A stretch of DNA of 56,561 nt from DATLGD01 sp035540755 (GCA_035540755.1 DATLGD010000157.1:1-56561), one strand, 5' to 3'. Positions 44,229 to 52,159 are shown, numbered from the stretch's first letter. Numbers and translations are program-made. Notes: generated by a model from the sequence alone, not told the origin.

Positions 44229-44972
44229 ATGGGGCGCAGTGAGGGACGACCGCCGGCCAGCTCGGGTTCACCGCTTCCGGAGCATCAGGTCCGGGGACGG
44301 TGGATCAGTGCCACGTCGGCAGAGCGGGACCTCGGGCTGCTGCGCCGCGGCGAGCTCGCGCGGCTGCGCGAGCTGGGAACCGTGCACCAGGCCGAGGCCG
44401 GCACCGTGGTGGCGTCTGCCGGCTCCAGGGTCACCCACGTCCAGGTGGTCAGCGACGGCGAGCTCGAGCTGCGGGTCCGGCTCGACCAGGGGCGCGCGGC
44501 GATGGCGGTCGTGCGCACCGGAGGCGTCATCGCCGACATCCCCCTGCTGCTGAACGCACCCATGCCGTTCGACGCGATCGCGAGCCGCGACACCGAGTGC
44601 ATCCGGCTCTCCCGGCAGCTGTGGACCCGGCTCCTGACCGCCTCCCCTGACCTCGCCCTGCGCTGGATGACGTCGATCGCCCGCCGGCTCGACGACGACC
44701 GGCGACGGCTGGTGGTGGTGACGTCGAAGCCGCTCGTCGCGCAGGTCGCCTACCTGCTCCTGGACCTGGCCGAGCACGGACCAGCCGACCAGCCGGTGGT
44801 GAAGCTCAGCCACACCACCATCGCGCACCTCCTCGGCGCTCGCCGTCAGTCGGTGACGCGCGTGTTCGCCGACCTCAAGCGCGGCCGGCTCGTGGAGACG
44901 AGGTACGGCTACACGGTCCTGCTGGACCAGCCGGGCCTGCAAGAGGTGATGGGCAGTGAGCCGCTGCCGTGA
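44229..44972 (+). CDS. Crp/Fnr-family transcriptional regulator
   Basis: 247 residues. N-terminal cNMP-binding beta roll (LGTVHQAEAGTVVASAGSRVTHVQVVSDGELELRV region, about 45-140), long dimer helix, and C-terminal helix-turn-helix KLSHTTIAHLLGARRQSVTRVFADLKRGRLVETRYGYTVL in about 195-235. No Cys cluster for an FNR iron-sulfur centre. ATG 44229 has AGGA 8 nt upstream; ATG 44220 is possible. Probably controls the divergent hydrolase/dehalogenase pair or neighbouring redox genes. Confidence 0.85.
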   Translation: MGRSEGRPPASSGSPLPEHQVRGRWISATSAERDLGLLRRGELARLRELGTVHQAEAGTVVASAGSRVTHVQVVSDGELELRVRLDQGRAAMAVVRTGGVIADIPLLLNAPMPFDAIASRDTECIRLSRQLWTRLLTASPDLALRWMTSIARRLDDDRRRLVVVTSKPLVAQVAYLLLDLAEHGPADQPVVKLSHTTIAHLLGARRQSVTRVFADLKRGRLVETRYGYTVLLDQPGLQEVMGSEPLP

Positions 44973-45153
44973 TCTCCGGCGCCGGGATCGCCGTCGTGGG
45001 AAGCGCCACCGACGAGGCGCTCGCGTCCGCGGGCCCTCGGGCCGCGTCCTCGACTCGGTCACCCAGGTGTCCGAGTGGGCACAGACCTGCCGGCCGCGGC
45101 GATGTACCGGGCAACGGCCCCGTGCCGACCCCGCCCGTACGAGAGGTGCCCAC

Positions 45154-45693
45154 ATGACCCGCATCCCCGTCCACACCGTCACCTCCGCGCCCGAGGGCAG
45201 CCGCGACACGCTGAAGCAGCTCGAGTCGCAGTTCGGCCGGGTCCTCAACATCCACGGCGCGATGGCGCACGCGCCCGCGGTCCTCGAGACCTACGCCGCG
45301 ATCCAGCAGGTCCTGAAGCAGAAGGGCACGTTCGACAGCAGGACGCGCGAGGCCATCGCGCTTGCCGTCGCGAACGTCGACGAGTGCTCCTACTGCCAGG
45401 CCGCGCACACCGCCGGCGGCAAGGCGGCCGGCCTGAGCGGGCAGGAGACCGTCGAGATCCGACGCGGACAGGTCGACGACCCGAAGCTGCAGTCGCTGCT
45501 GGCGCTGGTGCGCGAGCAGGCCGGCAACGTCGGCAACGTCCAGGACAGCACGTGGCAGGCGGCGCTGGACGCCGGCTGGAGCGACGCCGAGCTGGCGGAG
45601 TCGACCGTCGTCGTGGCGCTCAACCTGTTCACGAACTACTTCAACCACGCGGTGCAGACCGAGCTGGACCTGCCGGCCGCGCCGTCTCTCTGA
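45154..45693 (+). CDS. AhpD-like carboxymuconolactone decarboxylase family protein
   Basis: 179 residues. The active motif ECSYCQAAH (C78, C81, H85) with the upstream Glu is the AhpD proton-relay and CxxC peroxidase centre. ATG 45154 has GAGAGG upstream. Likely thiol peroxidase or disulfide-exchange protein. A second AhpD-type protein with a TGA in the same motif lies 0.6 kb away on the other strand. The 181-nt gap before it shows no obvious SigR box. Confidence 0.87.
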   Translation: MTRIPVHTVTSAPEGSRDTLKQLESQFGRVLNIHGAMAHAPAVLETYAAIQQVLKQKGTFDSRTREAIALAVANVDECSYCQAAHTAGGKAAGLSGQETVEIRRGQVDDPKLQSLLALVREQAGNVGNVQDSTWQAALDAGWSDAELAESTVVVALNLFTNYFNHAVQTELDLPAAPSL

Positions 45694-45841
45694 CGACATC
45701 GACATCGACCGCGACCCGGAGGCGGCCCGACAGGTGAGCCAGGTCAACGCTGGCAGGCAGCCCGTACGACGTTCGCCTACGGGTGGACGCTGACCGACCC
45801 GGGCGTCAAGGACGTCCTCGCGCGACTCGCGGTCTCACGCC

Positions 45842-46138
45842 TCAGCGCAGGACGTCGACGAGCTGCCCGACCGTAGGGACGCCGCGCAGCCCGTCCGGCG
45901 TGCGGAAGACGCGGCAGGACAGGCCGACCGGATCGCCCGGCTGGGCGAACGGGTCGGCCCCGTCGACGAGGACGGTGGGCGACCCGCGGAACGACAGCCG
46001 ATCGGCGTCCTCGGGCGTGCCGACGTGCACGAGGGAGACGGTGGCGTCGACCCCGACGAGCGTGATGGCCTCGCGCAGGTTCCGCTCGGCCTGCTGCCAG
46101 CTCGGGCAGCCGTCGAAGTACAGGAGCTCGATGTGCAT
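45842..46138 (-). CDS. Thioredoxin-fold protein with single active-site Cys
   Basis: 98 residues: MHIELLYFDGCPSWQQAERNL, then FRGSPTVLVDG with the cis-Pro of thioredoxin folds, and GLSCRVFRTPDGLRGVPTVGQLVDVL. The active site is C11-P-S-W, lacking the second Cys, and another Cys is in LSC near 76. This type is common in actinobacteria next to redox or metal genes. ATG 46138 follows GAGGAG. It lies 140 nt downstream of the putative selenoprotein gene and could be its redox partner. Confidence 0.8.
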   Translation of the reverse strand: MHIELLYFDGCPSWQQAERNLREAITLVGVDATVSLVHVGTPEDADRLSFRGSPTVLVDGADPFAQPGDPVGLSCRVFRTPDGLRGVPTVGQLVDVLR

Positions 46139-46278
46139 GCTTACTCCTCGGGGGGTCGGGACACCAGGCTGCACCGCCGCATCGTGCCTGGCGCGGCCGG
46201 GCTGGGGGACGACCGGTCTTCTTCGATGCGAGCCTGTGGACGGCCAGCCGTGGAAGCGACGGGACTCCGCGTCGGAGA

Positions 46279-46830
46279 TCAGCGGTCCGGTGGACCGCTG
46301 TACCGCTGCCTGAGCGTGTAGGTCCGAGGTCTCCGGGAGCGCTGGGGCCAGTCGTCCTCGAGCTCGACACCGAGCCCCTCGGCGATCCGGTTGACGTAGT
46401 TGAAGTACGCCACGACCTGGTTGGCGTCGATGACGTCCCGGTCGGAGAACCCGGCTTCGCGCAACCGCTGGACGGCGGACCGCTCGACCTCTCGTGGAGC
46501 GACGGTGAGGGCGACGGCGTACTCCAGCAGCGCCTGCAGGCGGGCGCTGAGCTCGTCGAACCGACCGGCGACGACCGCCTCCGGGAGCGACTGCTGACCC
46601 GTCTCGGTGGCCAGCGCGGCGCTGTGGTGGACCACTCAGTAGTGGCAGTCGTTGACGGCCGACACCGCGACGGCCATCGCCTCGCGCTCTGCACGCGACA
46701 GCCCCGAGGAGCCGAACATCACGGCGCGGTACAGCGCCAGGTGCCCGCGCAGGACCTCGCGGTTGGCGCTGTGCGACCGCAGGATGTGCGGCAGGTCGGA
46801 CTGCTCGTCTCCGGTGCTCACCCAGGTCAT
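46279..46830 (-). CDS. AhpD/peroxidase-related protein with in-frame TGA, candidate selenoprotein
   Basis: 183 residues if the TGA at 46638-46636 is read as Sec. The frame before it ends VSAVNDCHY and continues VVHHSAALATETG without any shift, so the codon falls exactly on the second Cys of the AhpD CxxC-xxHH motif (C62-H-Y-U65, H68/H69). Downstream the frame stays homologous to the peroxidase-related AhpD family (LREAGFSDRDVIDANQVVAYFNYVNRIAEGLGV). A stem-loop follows the TGA. ATG 46830 is supported by TACTGT 6 nt upstream. Alternatives: TGC-to-TGA nonsense mutation or sequencing error. Confidence 0.7.
46607..46638 (-). promoter_or_regulatory. Possible bacterial SECIS-like stem-loop after the TGA
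   Basis: Immediately 3' of the TGA, GUGGUC can pair with GGCCAC, and inside it AGCG pairs with CGCU around a 3-nt loop, leaving a six-base 5' bulge. An immediate, bulged, coding hairpin is what bacterial selenocysteine insertion needs. GC-rich DNA makes hairpins often, so this is only supportive. Confidence 0.35.
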
Positions 46831-46836
46831 CCCGGA

Positions 46837-46842
46837 ACAGTA
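46837..46842 (-). promoter_or_regulatory. -10-like TACTGT of the candidate selenoprotein gene
   Basis: TACTGT on the minus strand, 6 nt from ATG 46830, matches the TANNNT-N6/7-start pattern seen at ten other genes here and fixes the start codon. No clear -35 is seen. Confidence 0.45.
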
Positions 46843-46961
46843 GCCAGCGGCCGGACCGAGGGATGACACGGATACCTGGGTTGCCGTCGGCCGTCCGCGA
46901 CGGTCCGCGCGGCGTACGCATCGAGTGATCGCCCGCCCGGGCGGCCGCACCAGGAGGACCC

Positions 46962-47513
46962 ATGACCCCCGCCACCGGCCGTGGTGCCGCCGGCCACGGA
47001 GCCGCCGACAGCTCCCTCGCCCACGACGACACCAGCGCCCGCCGCGCGCGTGGGATCGCGCTCATCGCCGGCGCCGTGCTCATCGTCGTGCTGATCGAGA
47101 CCGGGACGATCCCGTTCTACTGGTTCCCGACCCTGACCGGACTGACGTACCTCGCCGCCGCTGCGGCCGGCCGCAGCCGCGGCACGCTGTGGGGCCCCGG
47201 CTTCGTCATCACCAGCGTCGGCCTGGCGGCGGCGTTCTGGCTGCGCGACGGGCGGATGCCGGACAGCTTCCAGTTCCTCGCCCTCGCCGTCATGGCGCTC
47301 GGCCTGGGTGGAGTGCTCGCCGCCCTGCTCACCTCGCTGCGCGGGTTCTCGATCAGCGCGATGAGCGTCGCCCTGCCGGTGCTGCTCTTCGGCGGCTTCG
47401 CACTGCTGGAGCAGCAGGCGATCCAGCCGTTCGCCGGACAGACGTGGGTGTACGCAGCGCTGCTCGCCGGCTGGGGCGCCTACGAGCTGCTGCGGCCCTC
47501 CATCCGTCGCTGA
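46962..47513 (+). CDS. Multi-TM membrane protein, paralogue of 11123-11617
   Basis: 183 residues with a hydrophilic N-terminus of about 30 and six hydrophobic segments. TYLAAAAAGRSRGTLWGPG, GLGGVLAALL and MSVALPVLLFGGFALLEQ closely follow the protein at 11123. AGGAGG lies 5 nt before ATG 46962. Function unknown; this copy sits in the redox-rich part between the candidate selenoprotein and a flavin disulfide reductase. Confidence 0.82.
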   Translation: MTPATGRGAAGHGAADSSLAHDDTSARRARGIALIAGAVLIVVLIETGTIPFYWFPTLTGLTYLAAAAAGRSRGTLWGPGFVITSVGLAAAFWLRDGRMPDSFQFLALAVMALGLGGVLAALLTSLRGFSISAMSVALPVLLFGGFALLEQQAIQPFAGQTWVYAALLAGWGAYELLRPSIRR

Positions 47514-47692
47514 TCCGGTCGTGCACCTGCGGGACCTGACCCCGCCCGCAGCACGACGTCTCGCCCCGCACCTGTCGGGGTCAACACGGCACCGCCGGAC
47601 GCCGCCGGGCGATCGGTGCCGGCTACCTGCCGCACCCTGTTCACCAGGCAGGTGCTGCCGAGCCGGTGCATCGCACGACTGACGGAGGACAG

Positions 47693-49090
47693 ATGGACGA
47701 CAGCTACGACGTGATCGTGCTCGGCGCCGGTTCGACCGGGACGAACGTGGCGTGGTACGCCCGCGACAACGGCCTCAGCGTCGCCGTCGTGGAGCCCCAG
47801 CTCGTCGGTGGCGAGTGCTCGTACTGGGCGTGCATGCCGAGCAAGGCGCTGCTCGGACCGACGCACGCCCTTGCCGCCGCCCGCCGACTTCCCGGCGCTG
47901 CCGAAGCGGTCACCCGCGATGTCGACGCCGTTGCGGTGCTCGCACGGCGTGACGCCTTCATCTCCCACCTGGACGACAGCTCGCAGGTCGGCTGGCTCGA
48001 CAGCATCGACGCTGTGCTGGTCCGCGGTCACGGACGGCTCGACGGCGAGCGCGAGGTCACGGCCACGACGACCGACGGCTCGGTGCGCCGGCTGTCCGCG
48101 CGCCGCGCCGTCGTGATCGCCACCGGCTCCCGCGCCTCGATCCCCCCGGTCGAGGGCCTCGCGGACATCCGCAGCTGGGACAACCGCGACGTCACGACGG
48201 CCAAGGCCGTCCCCCGTCGGTTGCTGGTGCTCGGCGGTGGCGTGGTCGGCTGCGAGATGGCGCAGGCGTACCGGCGGCTCGGCGCGCAGCAGGTCACCGT
48301 TCTGCAGCGCTCCGACCGGCTGGTCGGCGGGTTCGAGCCGTGGGCCGGTGAGCTGCTGGCCGACGCCTTCGCCGAGGAAGGCATCGACGTCCGCCTCAAC
48401 AGCTCGGTCGTGCACGCCTCCCGCGACGGCACCGACGGGCCGGTCACCGTCCGGCTGGACGACGGGACCGAGCTCATCGGCGACGAGCTCCTGGTCGCCA
48501 CCGGCCGCACCGCCAACACCGACGACATCGGGTTGGACACGGTCGGGATCGAGGCCGACGGACCGCTGCAGGTCGATGACCAGCTGCGGGTCACCGCCGC
48601 AGAGGGCGGCTGGCTGTACGCCGCCGGCGACGTCAACGGACGGGCGCTGCTCACCCACCAGGGCAAGTACCAGGCACGCCTGGTCGGCGACATCATCGCC
48701 GGCGCGCAGCACACCGCCTGGGCCGACCACACCGCCGTGCCGCAGGTCATGTTCACCGATCCCGAGCTCGCGGCGGTGGGCCGCACCGAGCAGCAGGCCC
48801 GCGACGTCGGCTTCCACGTCAGGACCGTGTCCTACGAGATCGGCTCGGTCGCCGGCGGCGCCCTGCTCGGCAACGACATCCGCGGGCGGGCGCAGCTGGT
48901 CATCGACGAGCAGCGACGCGTCGTCGTGGGCGCCACCTTCGTCGGCCCGCACGTCGGCGAGATGCTGCACGCCGCCACCATCGCCGTCGTCGGCGAGGTG
49001 CCGCTCGACACCCTGTGGCACGCCGTGCCGGCGTTCCCCACGGTCAGCGAGGTCTGGCTGCGACTGCTCGAGGCCGACCGCGGCGTCTGA
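47693..49090 (+). CDS. FAD-dependent NAD(P)-disulfide oxidoreductase
   Basis: 465 residues. FAD site VLGAGSTGTNVAWYARD, redox centre CSYWAC in GGECSYWACMPSKALL (about 38-53), NAD(P) site VLGGGVVGCEMAQAYRRLG near 180, and YAAGDVNGRALLTHQGKYQ. The C-terminal HPT of dihydrolipoamide dehydrogenase reads FPTVSE, so the catalytic His is replaced. Likely reduces a small disulfide or quinone, perhaps feeding the AhpD/thioredoxin-fold proteins next door. ATG 47693 has GGAGGAC upstream. A distinct paralogue is at 35740. Confidence 0.85.
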   Translation: MDDSYDVIVLGAGSTGTNVAWYARDNGLSVAVVEPQLVGGECSYWACMPSKALLGPTHALAAARRLPGAAEAVTRDVDAVAVLARRDAFISHLDDSSQVGWLDSIDAVLVRGHGRLDGEREVTATTTDGSVRRLSARRAVVIATGSRASIPPVEGLADIRSWDNRDVTTAKAVPRRLLVLGGGVVGCEMAQAYRRLGAQQVTVLQRSDRLVGGFEPWAGELLADAFAEEGIDVRLNSSVVHASRDGTDGPVTVRLDDGTELIGDELLVATGRTANTDDIGLDTVGIEADGPLQVDDQLRVTAAEGGWLYAAGDVNGRALLTHQGKYQARLVGDIIAGAQHTAWADHTAVPQVMFTDPELAAVGRTEQQARDVGFHVRTVSYEIGSVAGGALLGNDIRGRAQLVIDEQRRVVVGATFVGPHVGEMLHAATIAVVGEVPLDTLWHAVPAFPTVSEVWLRLLEADRGV

Positions 49091-49159
49091 GTCGGCACGA
49101 CCGCGGGTGAGCACTCGAGATCCGTCAGCGGTCCGGGCCGGGGCCCTGGTGTGTCCGTC

Positions 49160-49175
49160 GACTTCCTGGGGTAGG
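49160..49175 (+). promoter_or_regulatory. GGGTAG -10-like box (stress-sigma type)
   Basis: GTGT then 14 nt then GGGTAG, 8 nt before ATG 49184. It resembles the actinobacterial SigB/SigF consensus GTTT-N14-16-GGGTA(T/C). The same box precedes the GH15 gene (GTGG-N15-GGGTAG) and the small gene at 32369-32650. Confidence 0.35.
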
Positions 49176-49183
49176 CGCGGACC

Positions 49184-49651
49184 ATGGGGAACTCTGGTCA
49201 GCCGTCCGTCGGCAGCGTCGTCATGCGCGGGATCCTCTCGGGCGTGGCCGGCACCGTCGTGATGACGGCGTTCCAGAAGCTCGTCGAGATGCCGCTGACC
49301 AAGCGCGGCGAGAGCTTCGCGCCGGCGGACTTCGCCGAGAAGGTCACGGGGCTGAACACCGAGACCCCCCAGGGGCGACAGCGCCTGAACTACGTCACGC
49401 ACTTCTCGCTGGGGATGATGTGGGGCGCCGCGTACGGCATCGCGGCCCTGAAGGGCCTGCGCGGGCAGAAGGCGGTGAACGCGGTGTTCGGCGTCGTCTA
49501 CACCGGTGACGTGCTGCTGAACACCGCCCTCGGGCTCTACTCCCCGACGCAGTGGTCGAAGAAGGACCTGATCATCGACGTCGTCGACAAGTACGTGCAG
49601 GCTCAGGGGACCGGCGCGGTGTTCGACCGTGTGCTGGACCCGGCCCGGTGA
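49184..49651 (+). CDS. Uncharacterised membrane protein (DUF1440-like)
   Basis: 155 residues: VMRGILSGVAGTVVMTAFQKLVEMPLTKRGE first helix and loop, FSLGMMWGAAYGIAALKGL second, and AVNAVFGVVYTGDVLLNTALGLY third; C-terminus DLIIDVVDKYVQAQGTGAVFDRVL. Reminiscent of DUF1440/YagU-type proteins but I am not certain. ATG 49184 has no Shine-Dalgarno; GTGT-N14-GGGTAG ends 8 nt upstream, like a stress-sigma promoter. Confidence 0.7.
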   Translation: MGNSGQPSVGSVVMRGILSGVAGTVVMTAFQKLVEMPLTKRGESFAPADFAEKVTGLNTETPQGRQRLNYVTHFSLGMMWGAAYGIAALKGLRGQKAVNAVFGVVYTGDVLLNTALGLYSPTQWSKKDLIIDVVDKYVQAQGTGAVFDRVLDPAR

Positions 49652-49891
49652 CCCTCCGAGGCTCCTGACGGGACCCGGATGGCGCAGCCGCCCGCAGGCC
49701 GGTCGACCCGCTGCAGCGCTGCGGGGTCCAGGAACGCGAAGGCGCTGGCAGAGCCCCCGGAGCTCGTGTTCCTCGACGGACGGCACCCGCCGCCGATGTC
49801 CGTCACAGCGAGGGGGCTGCACGGCAGGCAGTCACCCGGGACTCCTGGGTCGGTCGGCCTGCCACACGAAGCCGCATAGGGCCCGGGTCGG
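49652..49891. other. 240-nt intergenic region between convergent genes
   Basis: Contains a degenerate copy (49658-49671) of the GGAGGGCTCCTGACGG repeat clustered at 20.4 kb, 7 nt after the DUF1440-like stop. The rest has only short open frames on both strands (for example a 66-codon plus frame at 49679) with no recognisable motif or Shine-Dalgarno. Confidence 0.5.
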
Positions 49892-51139
49892 TCAGTGACG
49901 CGCGTAGAGACGCCGTCCCGGCAGTGCGGTGACGCCGTGCGCGAGCGTGCTCGCCGCGACCACCAGCGTCCCCGCGGCGAACAGCCGCGGGTCCGTCGCT
50001 CCCTCGTCCGCGCTCAGCGCGAGGTAGAAGACCGCGCTCACCCCGATCGGCCCGAACCAGCCGGCGAAGACCGCGTCGCGCAGCCGGAGGCCCAGCAGCC
50101 GGGACAGGACGACGACGATGGGCGGCCGGCGCAGCAGCAGGACCGCGAACGGGAACAGCAGGGCGCCGACCCCGAGGTCGGCCCAGGCCGCCCACGGCAG
50201 CACCACGCCGACCAGCAGGAAGAACGGGATGACGAGGTAGCGGTTGGCGACCTCGTCGAGCATCTCCTGCTGCTCGCGCTCGTCCTCCCCGATGACGACG
50301 TTGTACGCCAGTCCTGCGACGAACACGCCGAGCACCCCGTTGACGTGGAGCACCTCGCTGACTCCGAGCACGAGCACCGCCAGCAGCAGGGTCAGGACCA
50401 GCTCGGAAGGCCGCTCGACGTCGCGACGGCGCTCCACCTCGCGCAGCGCGGCCGCCGTCCCGGCGCCGAGCAGGACAGCCACGACGACTGCCACGAACAC
50501 CTGGTAGGCGGCAGTCAGCACCTGGCCGCCGACGGCCTCGTCCAGCACCGGCACGAGGGTCAGCAGGACCAAGGGCAGGGCGAGGCCGTCGTTGGCGCCG
50601 GACTCCTCGGTCAGCACCGCACGCAGCTCCTGAGGCAGGTCCTGCTCCGCGGGGACGCCGCTGACGACGTCGGAGGCGAGCACCGGGTCGGTCGGGCACA
50701 GGCAGGCCCCGAGCAGCAGCGCCAGTGACGCCGGCAGCCCGAGGAGCACCAGCGCCAGCCCGCCGGTGACCAACGCGGCCAGCGGCATCACCACCGCCAC
50801 GAGCAGCAGCACCGGACGCAGCACCGGACGCAGCGACCGCACGGGGAAGCGCAGTGCGACCCCGATCAGCGAGACGGCCAGCATCAGCCGGGCCGACTCG
50901 AGCAGGAGCAGGTCCCGGGTGTCGTCGGGCACCCGCACGACGTCGAGGACGTACGGTCCGGCGACCACCCCGGCAGCCAGCGCCAGCAACGAGCCGCTGA
51001 AGGGCAGTCGCCGCACCTGGTAGCTGAACAGCGCGATCCCCAGTGCGACGAGCCCGGCCAGCAGGTACGTGTAGTGCAGCTCGACCACGTCCGGCACCGT
51101 GCCCAGTGTGCCAGGATCCACTCCAGCCGCTGCTTCCAC
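49892..51139 (-). CDS. CPA1-type cation/proton antiporter
   Basis: 415 residues with about 12 TM helices. Ion site CLCPTDPVLASDVV (TDP motif, about 140-153) and EESGANDGLALPLVLL (ND motif near 175) are characteristic of NhaP/CPA1 Na+(K+)/H+ antiporters; RDAVFAGWFGPIGVSAVFY is the usual C-terminal helix. No cytoplasmic regulatory tail. GTG 51139 is the longest start and lacks a Shine-Dalgarno; GTG codons further in are possible. Confidence 0.87.
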   Translation of the reverse strand: MEAAAGVDPGTLGTVPDVVELHYTYLLAGLVALGIALFSYQVRRLPFSGSLLALAAGVVAGPYVLDVVRVPDDTRDLLLLESARLMLAVSLIGVALRFPVRSLRPVLRPVLLLVAVVMPLAALVTGGLALVLLGLPASLALLLGACLCPTDPVLASDVVSGVPAEQDLPQELRAVLTEESGANDGLALPLVLLTLVPVLDEAVGGQVLTAAYQVFVAVVVAVLLGAGTAAALREVERRRDVERPSELVLTLLLAVLVLGVSEVLHVNGVLGVFVAGLAYNVVIGEDEREQQEMLDEVANRYLVIPFFLLVGVVLPWAAWADLGVGALLFPFAVLLLRRPPIVVVLSRLLGLRLRDAVFAGWFGPIGVSAVFYLALSADEGATDPRLFAAGTLVVAASTLAHGVTALPGRRLYARH

Positions 51140-51162
51140 CGTGCGCCCGTAGGCTCGACGGA

Positions 51163-51537
51163 GTGGTCTCGCCCGACGACAGCCGACGACGAGCCCGGAC
51201 GGTCGTGCTGCTGTGCCGGGGCTGCTGCTGCGGGACCTCCGCGAAGCACCCGGACGTGGACCACGAGGGTCAGCGCGACCAGCTCGAGGCGGCAGGCGCC
51301 GAGTGCGGCGACGTCGAGGTGCGCGTCGTCGACTGCCTGGACGTGTGCGACCGCAGCAACGTCGCCGTCATCCGCCGCCTGTCGCTGCCGTCGAGGTCTC
51401 GCGACACCTGGCTCGGCGGGCTGCTCACTCGCCGGGCGACCGGGCAGCTCGCGGACTGGCTGAGCGGCGGTGCGGACGGCCCGCTCCCGCCCGCTGTCGC
51501 CGGGCTGACCTTCCGCCCGGCACGGCGACGGCGGTAG
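51163..51537 (+). CDS. (2Fe-2S) ferredoxin-domain protein
   Basis: 124 residues. VVLLCRGCCCGTSAKHPDVDHEGQRDQLE contains four Cys around position 20 and VRVVDCLDVCDRSNVAVIRR two more, the thioredoxin-like 2Fe-2S pattern. Electron carrier of unknown partner. TAGGCT ends 7 nt before GTG 51163, supporting this start. Divergent from the antiporter gene with a 23-nt gap. Confidence 0.75.
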   Translation: MVSPDDSRRRARTVVLLCRGCCCGTSAKHPDVDHEGQRDQLEAAGAECGDVEVRVVDCLDVCDRSNVAVIRRLSLPSRSRDTWLGGLLTRRATGQLADWLSGGADGPLPPAVAGLTFRPARRRR

Positions 51538-51737
51538 GAACCCCAGAGGCACGGAGGATCTGTCCGGCTCGGGCCGCGAGTCGCGCGCCCGCTGATCGGC
51601 GGAGCCGACAGGACTCGTCGACGGAGCGGCACGACTGACCGCTCATCCGGACGACGACGTGCCTGTCGTCGACGAGCCTCGAGCACACGGAGCCTTGTCG
51701 GCGAGCCCCGACTGCGCCTGCTCGGCCTCGTGAAGGC

Positions 51738-52159
51738 TCAGTCGAGGCAGAACTCGTTGCCCTCGACGTCCTGCATCACGAGGCACGACTCGTCCACCCC
51801 ATCGGCGGGCAGCAGTCGCACGCGGACGGCGCCGAGCGGGACCAGCCGGGCGCACTCGAGTCCGAGTGCGCCCGGCTGGTCCCGCTCCCGACCCGCACGT
51901 CGAGATGGAGTCGGTTCTTGACGACCTTGCCCTCGGGAACGCGCTGGAAGAACAGTCGCGGGCCCACACCCGAGGGGTCGATGCAGGCGAAGGCCGAGCC
52001 CTGACGCTCAGGTGGCAGCGCGCGGTCGAACTCGCCCCACGAGGCGAACCCCTCCGGCGGCGACGGGACGACGTAACCCAGCACCTCGCACCAGAAGCGA
52101 GCGACCCGCTCCGGGTCTGCGCAGTCGAAGGTGACCTGGAACTGCTTGACCGACGTCAT
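51738..52159 (-). pseudogene. VOC (glyoxalase-fold) protein disrupted by an inverted repeat
   Basis: Minus strand from ATG 52159: MTSVKQFQVTFDCADPERV, then WCEVLGYVVPSPPEGF and GPRLFFQRVPEGKVVKNRLHLDVRVGSG, a VOC/glyoxalase-like protein. At 51887-51834 the frame runs into a perfect 25-bp inverted repeat and shifts; the true C-terminus LECARLVPLGAVRVRLLP then VDESCLVMQDVEGNEFCLD ends at 51738 in another frame. The unshifted frame would end at 51776 with non-homologous sequence. Either a recent palindrome-forming mutation or an assembly artefact. Confidence 0.75.
51834..51887. repeat. Perfect 25-bp inverted repeat with 4-nt loop
   Basis: Arms 51834-51858 and 51863-51887 are exact reverse complements, separated by AGTC. 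The arm nearer the VOC C-terminus encodes the expected protein sequence (CARLVPL), so the other arm looks like an inverted copy of it. It replaces native coding sequence and causes the frameshift. Confidence 0.95.

Noticed and set aside
46279..46635. Reading the AhpD halves as two separate genes
   Set aside because: The GTG after the TGA has no ribosome site and would begin inside the active-site motif; the frame and homology run straight through the TGA.
49679..49879. 66-codon plus-strand frame between convergent genes
   Set aside because: No motif, no Shine-Dalgarno, and an equally long frame exists on the other strand.
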